This document shows positions 1 through 9,830 of a DNA stretch of 64,000 bases, in pieces (positions within the stretch are counted from its first letter, which is position 1; every line of letters starts with the position of its first letter). The DNA comes from Xanthomonas phaseoli pv. phaseoli (lineage in GTDB: Bacteria; Pseudomonadota; Gammaproteobacteria; Xanthomonadales; Xanthomonadaceae): contig CP094243.1 of the NCBI GenBank assembly GCA_022749655.1, forward strand, positions 930,001 to 994,000, in the 5' to 3' direction. The position numbers and the translations under genes were made by a program. The notes under the pieces were generated by a model. The model searched no databases. It saw only the letters and a program-made list of their open reading frames with translations, and was not told where the DNA came from.

Positions 1-537
1 GCTGACGAACGCCGCGCTGCCAAGGCGATCAACTTCGGCCTGATGTATGGCATGAGCGCCTTTGGCCTGGCCCGCCAGCTCGGTATCGGCCGCGGCGAGG
101 CGCAGGATTACATTGCGCTGTACTTCAGCCGTTACCCGGGCGTGCGCGACTTCATGGAAACCACCCGCCAGCAGGCGCGCGACAAGGGCTATGTGGAAAC
201 CGTGTTCGGCCGCAGGTTGTACCTGGATTTCATCAATGCCGGCAGTCAGGGCCAGCGTGCCGGTGCCGAGCGCGCCGCCATCAACGCGCCGATGCAGGGC
301 ACCGCTGCGGACATCATCAAGCGCGCGATGGTCAACGTGGATGGCTGGATCGCCGACCACGCGCAACGCGCGAAGATGATTTTGCAGGTGCACGACGAAC
401 TGGTGTTCGAAGCCGACGTCGATTTCGTCGACACGCTGCTGAGCGAGGTCACCACGCGCATGGCGGGCGCAGCCGAATTACGCGTGCCGCTGGTGGTCGA
501 TTCGGGCGTTGGCGATAATTGGGACCAGGCGCATTGA
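1..537 (+). CDS. polA: DNA polymerase I, C-terminal part (5' end outside window)
   Basis: This is the end of the family A polymerase domain, about 178 residues. It begins inside motif B (the O-helix, [14 protein letters not shown]), which holds the arginine and lysine that contact the incoming dNTP and the tyrosine that senses the sugar. Motif C follows as VHDEL, with the catalytic Asp-Glu that binds the two magnesium ions. The enzyme fills gaps in repair and replaces Okazaki primers in the cytoplasm. The frame is open from base 1 and ends with TGA at 535-537. The exonuclease domains lie upstream of the window. An sRNA gene lies directly downstream, as Spot 42 and ErsA do next to polA in enterics and pseudomonads. 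Confidence 0.97.
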   Translation, partial: ADERRAAKAINFGLMYGMSAFGLARQLGIGRGEAQDYIALYFSRYPGVRDFMETTRQQARDKGYVETVFGRRLYLDFINAGSQGQRAGAERAAINAPMQGTAADIIKRAMVNVDGWIADHAQRAKMILQVHDELVFEADVDFVDTLLSEVTTRMAGAAELRVPLVVDSGVGDNWDQAH

Positions 538-697
538 TGCGGTGAATGGTGGATATGCTGAATACGCAGATCAGCAATAATCCGTTCCAAAAATAATGTG
601 AATTCAGCTGAGTTAATGAAATGAATACCCCTAAATTCTACATTTTTTAACAGTCACCTTCACGATCCATCAATGTGGAAAATGTTGTTATATCCCT

Positions 698-824
698 CGA
701 CGGGCGCAACGCCTGTCGGCAGATCTCTCCCATCCCCTGGAGCAGATCTCGGAGCGGAAACTCCTCCCCAAGTTTCCGTTCCCTGGCCCCGCCGACCTAC
801 CCCTGGTCTGCGGGGCTTTTTATT
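698..824 (+). ncRNA. sX13: sX13-like small regulatory RNA
   Basis: No reading frame fits here, but the sequence folds into four hairpins in a row. The first is at 698-718 (CGACGGGCG / CGCCTGTCG). The second is around 726-742 (CTCC / GGAG, loop CATCCCC). The third is at 757-779 (CGGAAACT / AGTTTCCG, loop CCTCCCCA). The last is a rho-independent terminator at 786-821, loop TACCCC. The last three loops each show a CCCC motif. This fits what I recall of sX13 from X. campestris pv. vesicatoria, a Hfq-influenced virulence regulator of about 115 nt next to polA whose C-rich loops pair with G-rich mRNA leaders. A weak -10 (TTATAT, 688-693) sits just upstream. The exact 5' end is uncertain. Confidence 0.8.
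786..821 (+). terminator. Rho-independent terminator of the sX13-like sRNA
   Basis: A GCCCCGC / GCGGGGC stem, extended by GACC / GGTC, closes a TACCCC-containing loop and is followed at once by five T residues (817-821). It ends the sRNA and may also stop read-through from polA. Confidence 0.85.
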
Positions 825-1384
825 TGCGTCCTCCCAATTTGCGTAAGCGTTGCAGCGTGAGTTGCGATGCTGCAGGTGGCTCGGTTGCGCAGGCGCGTGG
901 CGTGTAGTGCACGCGTCAGCGACCCGCTGCAGGCAACACGTTCGCTTGCGCCAGCGCCAATGCATGCCGCGTTGCAGCGTATGTGCCCCGCTTAACTCGC
1001 CGGGTGGCGGCTATGCGGATGCATGCTGCGCCAGCGGTCTGGTAGCCACGTTACTCATTCAGGTTTATGGGAGTGCCAAAGCGCGCATTCATCTGTCGGC
1101 CTGCCGTCGTTGCGTTGCACACGCTAGCCCTGTACGCGCTTGCCGGGGCACGCTGCAATGCGGGCGATGGTGTGAGTTTGATTCTGCAGAAGAACAACGC
1201 GCCTCGCGTCACGCGATCGGCGCCTCTGCTGTGCCGTCACCGGGCGGCATGGCGCACGATGACGCAGTTGATCGAGCCGTCAGCAGGCAAGGCGCTTGCC
1301 CGCCACGCGCGCCGTAACGTGTCTGCCAGTGCCACCACCTGCGTGGACGTCCGCCAGGACGCCCAGCCTACGGCGACGTTTCGA
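825..1384. other. Intergenic region without a recognisable gene
   Basis: These 560 bases lie between the sRNA terminator and the end of hemF. Frames that are open here are GC-driven or run antisense into hemF, with no protein-like composition. I see no RNA gene or convincing repeat. Confidence 0.5.
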
Positions 1385-2283
<899 letters not shown>

Positions 2284-2958
2284 GTCCCAATTCTAAGCCG
2301 TGCACTGGGCGTGGTGTATCCCGCGCAAGCGCGCCCGTTTGTCGCAGTGCGATGCGGGTGACGGCGTAGCAATCAGTGCAGGGCAACGACCAGTCGTGTC
2401 GCTTGGTGCGCAAAATTCCAGCGCGGCAGCCAACAGTCAGCCAACCGTGCGAGGTGTGCTTTCGTTTCGCGACAAGACCACCAGCAAACTGTCTGGTGAG
2501 GGCGCCGCTCCCTCGAGGTCTTTGCGCTGGCTGTAGGGTCCTTGCCCGCCCACCATCGCGGGACACGCTGCAAGCACGTCCCTGTAAGCTCCTTGGCGGC
2601 ATCCATGCCGCCAAGGATCCCGCGACGGTGAGCGGGCAAGGACGCTTCAAGATGGTCGTATGCCAGTGCAAACCACCGGCGACACGTGCGTGTTCTGCAG
2701 CGCCGTTTCCGTATGAAGAGCACCTTCATCAACTGCCGACCAATGTGCTGGTGCCGTGTCCTCGCCGCAAGGATGGGTTTACAGCGTGCGCCGCAAGCGA
2801 TGGGCGCGCGGTGCATTCGACCTGGGCTTGAAGATCGCCAGGCAACCGCACACGCAAGCTCTCAGTTTTTGATGCGCAACTGGCGAGCGAGGCGTATTAC
2901 CTTGCAAGGCAGCTGATCGGCTGCAGACTGCAGTGTCCTTACCCGCTTCCAAGTCGCT
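2284..2958. other. Repeat-rich intergenic region
   Basis: No gene is supported in these 675 bases. They contain a 106-bp palindromic repeat (2538-2643). A less conserved stretch around 2745-2825 resembles the sequence around 21290-21400. The frames on both strands are short and low in complexity. Confidence 0.5.
2538..2643. repeat. 106-bp dispersed palindromic repeat, copy 1
   Basis: The ends are imperfect inverted repeats of about 26 bp (GTCCTTGCCCGC.CACC at the left, its complement at the right). A perfect inner palindrome, TTGGCGGCAT-CC-ATGCCGCCAA, lies between them. A second copy of the same length lies at 21088-21193. The element has no coding capacity and could form a long hairpin on either strand. 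Confidence 0.8.
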
Positions 2959-3210
2959 AGAGCGTTATGTACTTTGAGGTGAGTGCGAAGCGTCCTGTGG
3001 CGCGCCCAGACAAGGCGTGCTGGCCGCCTGGGCAAGGCGCACAACGCGGTCTCGGCGCGCCACAGGACGCTTCCCGGAGGGTTGGTCGCCAGCGGCACGG
3101 AGCGGGCGCCGCGCGGCTTGCCTTGGCGCCAGCCAAGTCGGCGCCACGCAGCGCCCGCTCCGCACCGCTGGCGGCCAACGCATCTCATCTCAAAGTGCAT
3201 CACACGCTCT
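2959..3210. repeat. MITE-like repeat with terminal inverted repeats, copy A
   Basis: The 252-bp element starts AGAGCGTTATGTACTTTGAG and ends CTCAAAGTGCATCACACGCT followed by CT, so the ends are imperfect inverted repeats. The interior also has inverted GC-rich blocks (GTCGCCAGCGGCACGGAGCG against CGCTCCGCACCGCTGGCGGC). A similar element lies in the opposite orientation at 4936-5206. No transposase is encoded. Its last bases overlap the stop codon of the gene at 3209-3774. Confidence 0.75.
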
Positions 3211-3774
3211 AAGGTTGCGAAAACTCCGCGCGGACAGCGGGCGTGCACAATCGCCAGGCCAATGCTGCGTGGACGCAGCCGATCGCCAGCGCACCCAGGC
3301 CGGTCAGCACCAGTGCCAGTTGCTGGGTGGCCTGCAAACGCGCCTGCATCTGCGGCCATTCCGGGCTGTGCAGCACATCGGCGGGCAGCAGCATCTGCAC
3401 ACCTTCGAACAACGGCCCGATCAACGCCAGTCCGCCGAAATTGAGCAGGCCGGTCACCAGCAACACCGCCACAAAGCCAAGCCTTGCCCATTCGCGCCGC
3501 TGTAGCAGCGCCCAACTCAACCAGCAGAACGCAGCCGAGAGCACCACGCCGGCGACGGATAACGATAGCGCGTGATCGATCAGCCATTGCCAGGAGGGGG
3601 CAGGGTGATGCCTTCGGGCAGCCCTAGCGATGCCGCACCTGGCGTCAGTGCGATCATGGCGATCTGCACCAGATTGGCCAGCACGCTGACCACCCCCAGC
3701 AACAGCGAAACCCACGCCAACGGAGTGACGAAGCCACCACGCTGCTGCGCCGATGCTGGCCGGACGGCGCTCAT
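3209..3774 (-). CDS. Small membrane protein of unknown function (frameshifted)
   Basis: I do not recognise a family. The N-terminal part (MSAVRPASAQQRGGFVTPLA) leads into a first membrane segment. After a frameshift near 3595 the sequence continues with three more hydrophobic segments and ends AVRAEFSQP. The break is in a run of five C (minus strand). Adding one base makes 567 nt and 188 aa with about four membrane helices. The start ATG at 3774 overlaps the stop of the upstream gene (ATGA), so the two are probably co-translated. The stop codon lies in the terminal repeat of MITE-like copy A. Confidence 0.65.
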
Positions 3775-4487
3775 TGCAGCGATGCGATGTGGGCAGCCAC
3801 CATCGCCTGCCCGGGCGGATCCAGCGCAGGTTGCAGTTGCGCGTACCACTCGGGCACTGCGTCGGCGGGCAGGCATTGGCGCAACAGCGGCGTGCTGCGC
3901 TCAAGAAAGGCTTCGAGGAACGGCAGCCCGCGCACGTACAGGAAGTGGCTGTCGGTGATGGACATGCCAGCGTATGCCTCGCGCAGCCATTCCAGGTGCG
4001 GCAGCGCGTGCGCCCCGTGGCCGGCGCGGGTGAGCGCGGTAAGGAAGCTGGTACGCGCGGTCGCCGGCGAGGTGGACCGCTCCTGCGCATTGAGGTCGTC
4101 GAAGGTCAGCAGCCACTGCTCGCCCTGGACGATCTCGTTGCACATCACCGAGGTGGTTGCCAGCTGAAGTGCGTTGTGTGCGGTGGGCTCCAGCGCGTGC
4201 AGCGCCAGCCAGTGCGGGTAGGCTTCGCGATAGCGGTCCAGCGCGCTCAACGACAGCGCGCACAGGCGCTGCGCATCGGCACCAAGGTGGAGCTGCGCCT
4301 GCGCAGCGTTGTAGGCACCGGCATGGTCGCCGCGCTGAAACGCGCTCAGCGCCGGCTGCAGCACGGGGTCGATCTCTGCCGCCCCCTCCGACGCGTCTGC
4401 GGCAGCGACAGACGCGGCCGTGGGTGCCGTGCGCGGCGTGTCTGCCGCAGTGCTCTTGCGTCCAAACAAACGGTCCCACAGGCCCAT
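3771..4487 (-). CDS. TPR-like protein of unknown function
   Basis: The 238-aa protein starts at MGLWDRLFGRK, chosen because GGGAG precedes this ATG at a normal distance and the longer frame upstream is low in complexity. A short Ala/Thr-rich linker follows. A helical region then resembles tetratricopeptide-type repeats (ALSAFQRGDHAGAYNAAQAQ and similar Ala/Leu-rich helical pairs). No signal peptide or catalytic motif is visible. The next gene, for a small membrane protein, starts within its stop codon, so the pair probably acts together, perhaps as a cytoplasmic adaptor plus membrane partner. That role is inferred from context only. Confidence 0.7.
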   Translation of the reverse strand: MGLWDRLFGRKSTAADTPRTAPTAASVAAADASEGAAEIDPVLQPALSAFQRGDHAGAYNAAQAQLHLGADAQRLCALSLSALDRYREAYPHWLALHALEPTAHNALQLATTSVMCNEIVQGEQWLLTFDDLNAQERSTSPATARTSFLTALTRAGHGAHALPHLEWLREAYAGMSITDSHFLYVRGLPFLEAFLERSTPLLRQCLPADAVPEWYAQLQPALDPPGQAMVAAHIASLQ

Positions 4488-4755
4488 CGCGTCTCCCTTC
4501 CCCGCGCCCGTGGTGAGTGGAAGCGCCATCATGCCGGCGGCGCACCGGTCATGCGGCGGACCGGTGGGCAGCACGCGTGCAGCGATGGCGACTTGCCGGT
4601 CCTGCGCCAAGCTTAGAGCCACTGGCGTGGCAACAGGTGAGTGCGAAGCAACTCAGACGCCGAGGTTGGTGGGCCTGCGCACGTGCTGCGACGTGGATCC
4701 TGATCGCAACGCCGTCGCTGCCAATGGCCGGATCGGCAACGCTATGCGCGGTAGG

Positions 4756-4896
4756 TCAGGGCGGATCGCGACTGCGAGATGGCCTGACCCCGGCATCGAC
4801 CAGCATGTTGCCGGTGGGGGCGCCCATGAACACCTTGATGCCTGGTGCATCTGCGTGCAATACGTGCAACACCCGAGCCGTGCGCGTGTCGTCCAT
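4756..4896 (-). pseudogene. Remnant of a dihydroorotase-type amidohydrolase gene
   Basis: A 46-codon frame contains APGIKVFMGAPTGNMLVDAG, close to the segment APGCAGIKVFMGSSTGN.LV that class I dihydroorotases carry just after the carboxylated-lysine region. Nothing else of the roughly 430-aa enzyme is found on either side: a MITE-like element lies on one side and unrelated sequence follows on the other. It is probably a leftover of a deleted or rearranged copy. The family match is from memory of the motif. Confidence 0.45.
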
Positions 4897-4935
4897 CTCT
4901 ATGCGCGGACGGCACGCACAGTCTCGACGGGTTTG

Positions 4936-5206
4936 GAGCGTGTTATGCACCTTGAGATGAGATGCGTCGGCCGCCAGCGGTGCGGAGCGGGTGCTGCGTG
5001 GCGCCGGCTTGGTAGCACCAAGGCAATCTGCGCGGCGCGCGCTCCGTGCCGCTGGCGGCCAATCTTTTGGGGGAGCGTCCTGTGGCGCGCCGACACCGCG
5101 TCGCGCGCCTTGCCCAGGCGGCCAGCCTGGGACGCAGCGCAGCGCACGCCTTGCCTCGACGCACCACAGGGCGCTTCGCACTCACCTCGAAGTACAGAAC
5201 ACGCTA
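4936..5206. repeat. MITE-like repeat with terminal inverted repeats, copy B
   Basis: This 271-bp element is related to copy A (2959-3210) but inverted. It starts GGAGCGTGTTATGCACCTTG and ends TCGAAGTACAGAACACGCTA, with the same paired GC-rich internal blocks. Its end overlaps the stop codon of the dipeptidyl peptidase gene, just as copy A does for its neighbour. It is probably a non-autonomous element. Confidence 0.75.
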
Positions 5207-7573
5207 AGGCTTCACCTGCTCGTTGAACAGCTTGAGGATGCGCTTGTACTCGTCCAGCCACGAATCGGCGCGCGTAAAGCCGTGGCGTTCCAGCGGGTAC
5301 GGCGCCACCTGCCAGTTGTCCTTGTGCAGCTCCATCAACTTCTGGGTCATGTCGACCGAGTCCTTGAAGAACACGTTGTCGTCGATCATGCCGTGCGCGA
5401 TCAGCAGATGGTCGCGCAAGCCCTCGGCGTAGTTGATCGGCGAGGACGTCTTGTAGGCCTCCGGATCGAGCTCGGGCGTGTTGAGGATGTTGGAGGTGTA
5501 CTCGTGGTTGTACTGCATCCAGTCGCCGACCGGGCGCAGCGCCGCTCCGGCCTTGAACGTGCCAGGGCTGCGGAACAACGCCATGTAGGTCATGAAGCCA
5601 CCGTACGAGCCGCCATAGATGCCGGCGCGTGCGCGATCGCCCTGCTTGGTGGCCACCAGCCAGTCCAGGCCATCCAGATAATCTTCCAGCTCGGGGTGGC
5701 CCATGTTGCGATAGATCGCCGTGCGCCAATCGCGGCCGTAGCCTTCGGAGGCGCGATAGTCCAGGTCCAGCACGATATAGCCCTGCTGCACCAGCAGGTT
5801 GTGGAACATCTGCTCGCGGAAATACGGGGTGTAGCGTTCGGAGACATTCTGCAGATATCCGGCGCCATGCACGAACATCACGATCGGATACTGCTTGCCC
5901 GGCTCGGGTGTCCTGGGCCCGTAATACTTGCCCCAGACCGTGCCGGCGCCGTGCTTGGACGGGATTTGCACGTACTGCGGCGCAATCCACGGCTGCGCCT
6001 TGAAGGCGGGCGTACGGGTGTCGGTGAGCACGGTGGCCTGGCCGCCGGTGGCCGGCACGACGGCCAGTTGGGTCGGTAGATAGCTGCCGGAGTAGCGCAC
6101 CAGCAACTGCTGGCCGTCGGGCGACAGGCTGAAGCCTTCCACGCCGTTCAACGCAGTGATCTCGGTGAGCTGATCGTTGCGCAGATCGAGCTTGCAGACT
6201 TCGTAATCGCCCGGCCATTTCTGGTTGCACAGGAAGAACATGCCGCTGCCATCGGCGCTGGGCACCGGCATCGACACTTCCCACTTGCCGCGCGTGCGCT
6301 GGCGCGGTTTGCCGTTGCCGTCCACGGTATACAGCTGCGAATAGCCGGATTCTTCCGACAGCAGCCACAGCGTGCGGTTGTCGGGCAGCCAGCCGAAATC
6401 GTTGAAGTCCCAGTTGATCCACGCGCTATCGCTCAAACGGTGACGCGGCTGCAGCCTGGCGTTGTCCAGGTCCACGCTGGCGATCCAGCGGTCCTTGTTG
6501 TCCACCGCGCGAATTTCCACCGCCACATTGCGGCCGTCGTCGCTCCAGTGCACGGCCGGCCCGCTGCCGTCGCCATCGCTTTCCACGCGCACTGCGCGGT
6601 TGCCCTTGAGCGGGTCGCGCTTGGCGGCCTTGCGCAAGGCCGCCAATGGGTCGGTGGCGATGCCGGGCAGCGGATCGAACGACAGCGATTTGGCCGTGCC
6701 CGCGCCGACATCCACCAGCCACAGCGCATGCGCGGCCGGTGCGTTGCGGCCGACACGGGTACGCACTTCCTGGAATTCTTCGTAACCGGATTCGGTCACG
6801 TATTTGGGCATCTTGCCGGCCTGGCCTTCGTCGGCGCTTTTGGCCTGTGTGACCACCAGCAGATGGCGGCCGTCCGGCGACAAGGCGCTGTCGACAATTT
6901 CCACTTCATCGCCCAGATACACCGGCGCTGCCGCACGCGTGGCATCGGCGCGGCGCCAGGCATCTTCCTGCGTGCGTAGCGCGTCGCGTTGCTCCTTGTC
7001 GCGGCGCAAGGTGGCCAGCGTCGCCAGTTGCTGCTCGCGCAGCACATCGGCCTTGGGAGCGGCGTTGGGATCGCGCTCGGCCTTGACCACCGCCACCTGC
7101 GCGGTGCCGCCGCTGGCGCGCCAGTGGTACCAGTTGTTGCCCGCGCGCCAGATCGCACCGCCGTCGCTGGCGAACTGCGGACGCGATTCGGTCTCGTTGC
7201 TGCGGGTCAGCTGGCTCAGCGCACCTGTGCGCAGGTCGCGCAGGAAGATGTCGCCGTTACGTGCGAACAGCATGCGCTGACGGGTGGCATCGTAACTGGG
7301 GTTTGCCGCATCCAGGCCGGCGCGTGCGGTGTCGGCCACACGTTCGGCGGTGCCGCCGCCGATGCTCTGGCGATAGGTGTCGCGCACCGGGCTGCCATCG
7401 CGCTTGAGCAGGTATTGCACCTGTTTGCCGTCCCATTGCCACCAGGCCTGGTCCACCGACGGCCCGATCCAGTCCGGGTCGGCCATCGCCTGTTCGATGG
7501 TGAGCGGGGCGGCAGACTGCGCATGCGCAGTGGTGGCCAGCAGCAGAAGGGTCAACGGCAACAATCTAGGCAT
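5204..7573 (-). CDS. Dipeptidyl peptidase IV, S9 family, exported
   Basis: This 789-aa serine peptidase removes N-terminal dipeptides, typically X-Pro, and probably acts in the periplasm or outside the cell. It starts with a signal peptide (MPRLLPLTLLLLATTAHAQS), then an N-terminal beta-propeller region with repeated SPDG/S.DG blades. A C-terminal alpha/beta-hydrolase domain follows, with the nucleophile in GGSYGGF, the acid in HGMIDDNVFF and the histidine in ERHGF. All triad members are present and the length fits the S9B group. The start at 7573 was chosen because the longer frame puts extra residues before a clean signal peptide. It is a single gene, and its stop TAG sits inside a MITE-like repeat. 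Confidence 0.93.
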   Translation of the reverse strand: MPRLLPLTLLLLATTAHAQSAAPLTIEQAMADPDWIGPSVDQAWWQWDGKQVQYLLKRDGSPVRDTYRQSIGGGTAERVADTARAGLDAANPSYDATRQRMLFARNGDIFLRDLRTGALSQLTRSNETESRPQFASDGGAIWRAGNNWYHWRASGGTAQVAVVKAERDPNAAPKADVLREQQLATLATLRRDKEQRDALRTQEDAWRRADATRAAAPVYLGDEVEIVDSALSPDGRHLLVVTQAKSADEGQAGKMPKYVTESGYEEFQEVRTRVGRNAPAAHALWLVDVGAGTAKSLSFDPLPGIATDPLAALRKAAKRDPLKGNRAVRVESDGDGSGPAVHWSDDGRNVAVEIRAVDNKDRWIASVDLDNARLQPRHRLSDSAWINWDFNDFGWLPDNRTLWLLSEESGYSQLYTVDGNGKPRQRTRGKWEVSMPVPSADGSGMFFLCNQKWPGDYEVCKLDLRNDQLTEITALNGVEGFSLSPDGQQLLVRYSGSYLPTQLAVVPATGGQATVLTDTRTPAFKAQPWIAPQYVQIPSKHGAGTVWGKYYGPRTPEPGKQYPIVMFVHGAGYLQNVSERYTPYFREQMFHNLLVQQGYIVLDLDYRASEGYGRDWRTAIYRNMGHPELEDYLDGLDWLVATKQGDRARAGIYGGSYGGFMTYMALFRSPGTFKAGAALRPVGDWMQYNHEYTSNILNTPELDPEAYKTSSPINYAEGLRDHLLIAHGMIDDNVFFKDSVDMTQKLMELHKDNWQVAPYPLERHGFTRADSWLDEYKRILKLFNEQVKP

Positions 7574-8152
7574 CGGACACGGCTGGACGCAAAGGAGAGC
7601 GCGCAAGCCTAGCAGTTCGCCTTCGCAGCGGGCTTGGGCCACAGGTCATGCGTGCGTGGCTGCATGCAGCGCCCGGTCACACCTGCCAGCGCGCGATGAG
7701 CGGGCGCGACCATGAGCCAGCGCTGCAGGCACGCAGTTGCAGATGAGGGCGGTGCGCGGCATCAGCGCTGCGCGACACGACCGCGCAACTGAACCCTTCA
7801 ACTCCACGGCACTGGCAAAGCCACGCGCGCGACTGGCACGCGCGCAGACAAACGCACCGAAAACCACGCATGGAAACGCAGCTGCGCCAGCGGTGCCGCA
7901 CGAGTGCCCTCCACACCTGCGGCCTGTCGGCGTATCGCAACGCCTGGCGCAACCACGCACTGATGAACACTCGCCGCGTGCAGAGCCGATGATTGCGATG
8001 CCGCACGCCGCGCGCGCCGCACACCAAACGGTCCGGCCGCCCACATGCCACGCCGGTAGCGAGCAACTTTGCGCGTCGCAGAGGAAATCCCCTGACTTGC
8101 CAGCGGCGCAGGTGGCGGCCAAGCTAGCGCGCTTTTGCGACCGTCGGTTTCC
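7574..8152. other. Divergent intergenic region before the pigment locus
   Basis: About 580 bases separate the peptidase gene and the AMP-ligase, which are transcribed away from each other. Promoters for both must lie here, but I cannot place a clear -35/-10 pair. No gene is supported; the open frames are GC artefacts. Confidence 0.45.
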
Positions 8153-9496
8153 ATGTCCAGCCTGCCTGCTCCCGCTATTTCCCATCCGATGGCCGTTGGT
8201 GCGCCCGACCGGCCGCTGGCCTGGCGCGCGGGGCGGTCGGTCGATCTGGCAACCTTCATCGCCCACGTGCACGGCCTGGCGCAGCAGCTGCCCGAGGGCA
8301 GTCATGCGGTGAATCTGTGCGAAGACCGTTATCGTTTCATGGTGGCGTTCTATGCGTGTGCGCTGCGCGGGCAGGTCTCGCTGCTGCCGTCCTCGCGTGC
8401 GCCGGCGGTCGTGGGCGAAGTGCAGGCGCGTTACCCCGATACGTATTGTCTGGGCGACCTGACGCTGGAGCTGGCGCCGCCGCGGTACTGGCAGCTGCCG
8501 GCCGAGTTGCCGCAGGCCCAAGGCCCGATCCCGCAGCTGGCCGACGATGCGCTGGTGGCGATCGGTTTCACCTCCGGCAGCACGGGTAGCCCGCAACCCA
8601 ATCCCAAGACATGGGGCAGTTTCTTGACCAGCACGCGCCAGGACCTGGTCGCGCTGCAAAGTCTGTGGGCGCACACCGGTGCCGTCCCGCACGTGGTCGC
8701 CACCGTGCCGCCGCAGCACATGTACGGCATGGAGTTGTCGGTGCTGCTGCCGATGGTGACCACGCTGGCGGTGCACGCAGGGCGCCCGTTCTTTCCGGAC
8801 GATGTGGCACGTGCACTGGCCGATATTCCCGCGCCGCGTGTCTTGGTGACCACACCGGTGCATCTGCGCGCGTTGGTCGAATCCGGCGTGGCGCTGCCGC
8901 CGCTGGCCGGCATCGTGTCGGCCACCGCGCCGCTGGCGCCGGAGATCGCCGCTGCCGCCGAAGCACGTTTCGGCGGTGAGGTGCGCGAGATGTTCGGCTC
9001 CACCGAAACCTGCGTGTTCGCCGTACGCCGCACGGCGCTGGAAGCGGCGTGGACACCCTTGCCCGGCGTGCGCCTGGAAACCCAGGTTGCAGGCACGCTG
9101 GTGCACGCGCCGCATCTGGCCGCGCCGGTGCTGCTGGCCGACATGATGGACGTGGCCGACGACGGCCGCTTCCAGGTGCGCGGCCGCCAGGCCGACCTGC
9201 TGGAAATCGCCGGAAAACGCGCATCGCTGGCCGATCTCACCCGGCGCTTGCTCGCCATTCCCGGTGTCATCGACGGGACCATCGTGCAACTTGCGCCCGA
9301 GCCCGGCCAGGCGGTCGGCCGCATCGCCGCGCTGGTGGTCGCCCCCACGCTTGACGAAGCCCAGGTGCTGGCGGCACTCCGCGTCAGCGTGGATCCGGTC
9401 TTCCTGCCGCGCCGCCTGCGCAAGGTCGCCGCCTTGCCACGCAACGAAACCGGCAAGCTGCCGCGCGATGTGGTGCTGGGATTGCTCAACGGCTGA
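8153..9496 (+). CDS. xanA2: Aryl (hydroxybenzoate) AMP-ligase of xanthomonadin synthesis
   Basis: The 447-aa protein belongs to the acyl/aryl adenylating family (ANL). It shows the ATP loop GFTSGSTGSPQPNPKTW, the acceptor-site motif FGSTET and the hinge-like sequence GRQADLLEIAGKR, and ends with PRNETGKLPRDV holding the catalytic lysine. Such ligases activate an aromatic acid as its adenylate and load it onto a carrier protein. In Xanthomonas this role was assigned to XanA2, acting on 3-hydroxybenzoate with the carrier XanC. The neighbouring xanB2 makes that acid. The ATG at 8153 is preferred over an upstream TTG. It is convergent with xanB2 and alone on its strand. Confidence 0.85.
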   Translation: MSSLPAPAISHPMAVGAPDRPLAWRAGRSVDLATFIAHVHGLAQQLPEGSHAVNLCEDRYRFMVAFYACALRGQVSLLPSSRAPAVVGEVQARYPDTYCLGDLTLELAPPRYWQLPAELPQAQGPIPQLADDALVAIGFTSGSTGSPQPNPKTWGSFLTSTRQDLVALQSLWAHTGAVPHVVATVPPQHMYGMELSVLLPMVTTLAVHAGRPFFPDDVARALADIPAPRVLVTTPVHLRALVESGVALPPLAGIVSATAPLAPEIAAAAEARFGGEVREMFGSTETCVFAVRRTALEAAWTPLPGVRLETQVAGTLVHAPHLAAPVLLADMMDVADDGRFQVRGRQADLLEIAGKRASLADLTRRLLAIPGVIDGTIVQLAPEPGQAVGRIAALVVAPTLDEAQVLAALRVSVDPVFLPRRLRKVAALPRNETGKLPRDVVLGLLNG

Positions 9497-9830
9497 GCGT
9501 GACCTGCGCGTACGCGCAGCAGCCAGGCCGCATGGGCGTGACATTGTGCGTGGCGATGAATGGCTGCAGACACAGCGGAAAACGCGTTGGCAGGCGTGGT
9601 CAACGCAGGCCACACTGCGTTGCCACCTTGATGGTCGGCATCGGCGCAGTCGTGGGAGGCCAACGCGTGGTAGCAGTGGTGTGCCGGCGTTTATGGGCAA
9701 CCGGCTAGCGCATTCGATGCGAGGGTAGAGATGCGCGGCGCACCAATGCCTGCGTCACCTCAGCCCGTTTCGCGCCATCCGTTGGCGCTGCTCGATCGAT
9801 CGCCGCAGATGGCCTCCGCGGCAAGCGGCA
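9497..9830. other. Convergent intergenic region
   Basis: About 330 bases lie between the ends of xanA2 and xanB2. I see no gene and no strong terminator hairpin. Confidence 0.4.

Noticed and set aside
2373..2831. Short overlapping frames on both strands between hemF and the MITE-like repeat
   Set aside because: They coincide with palindromic repeats and lack start signals or protein-like sequence.
7646..9700. 684-aa minus-strand frame
   Set aside because: It is antisense to the AMP-ligase gene, with low-complexity His/Gln/Arg-rich composition; a high-GC shadow.
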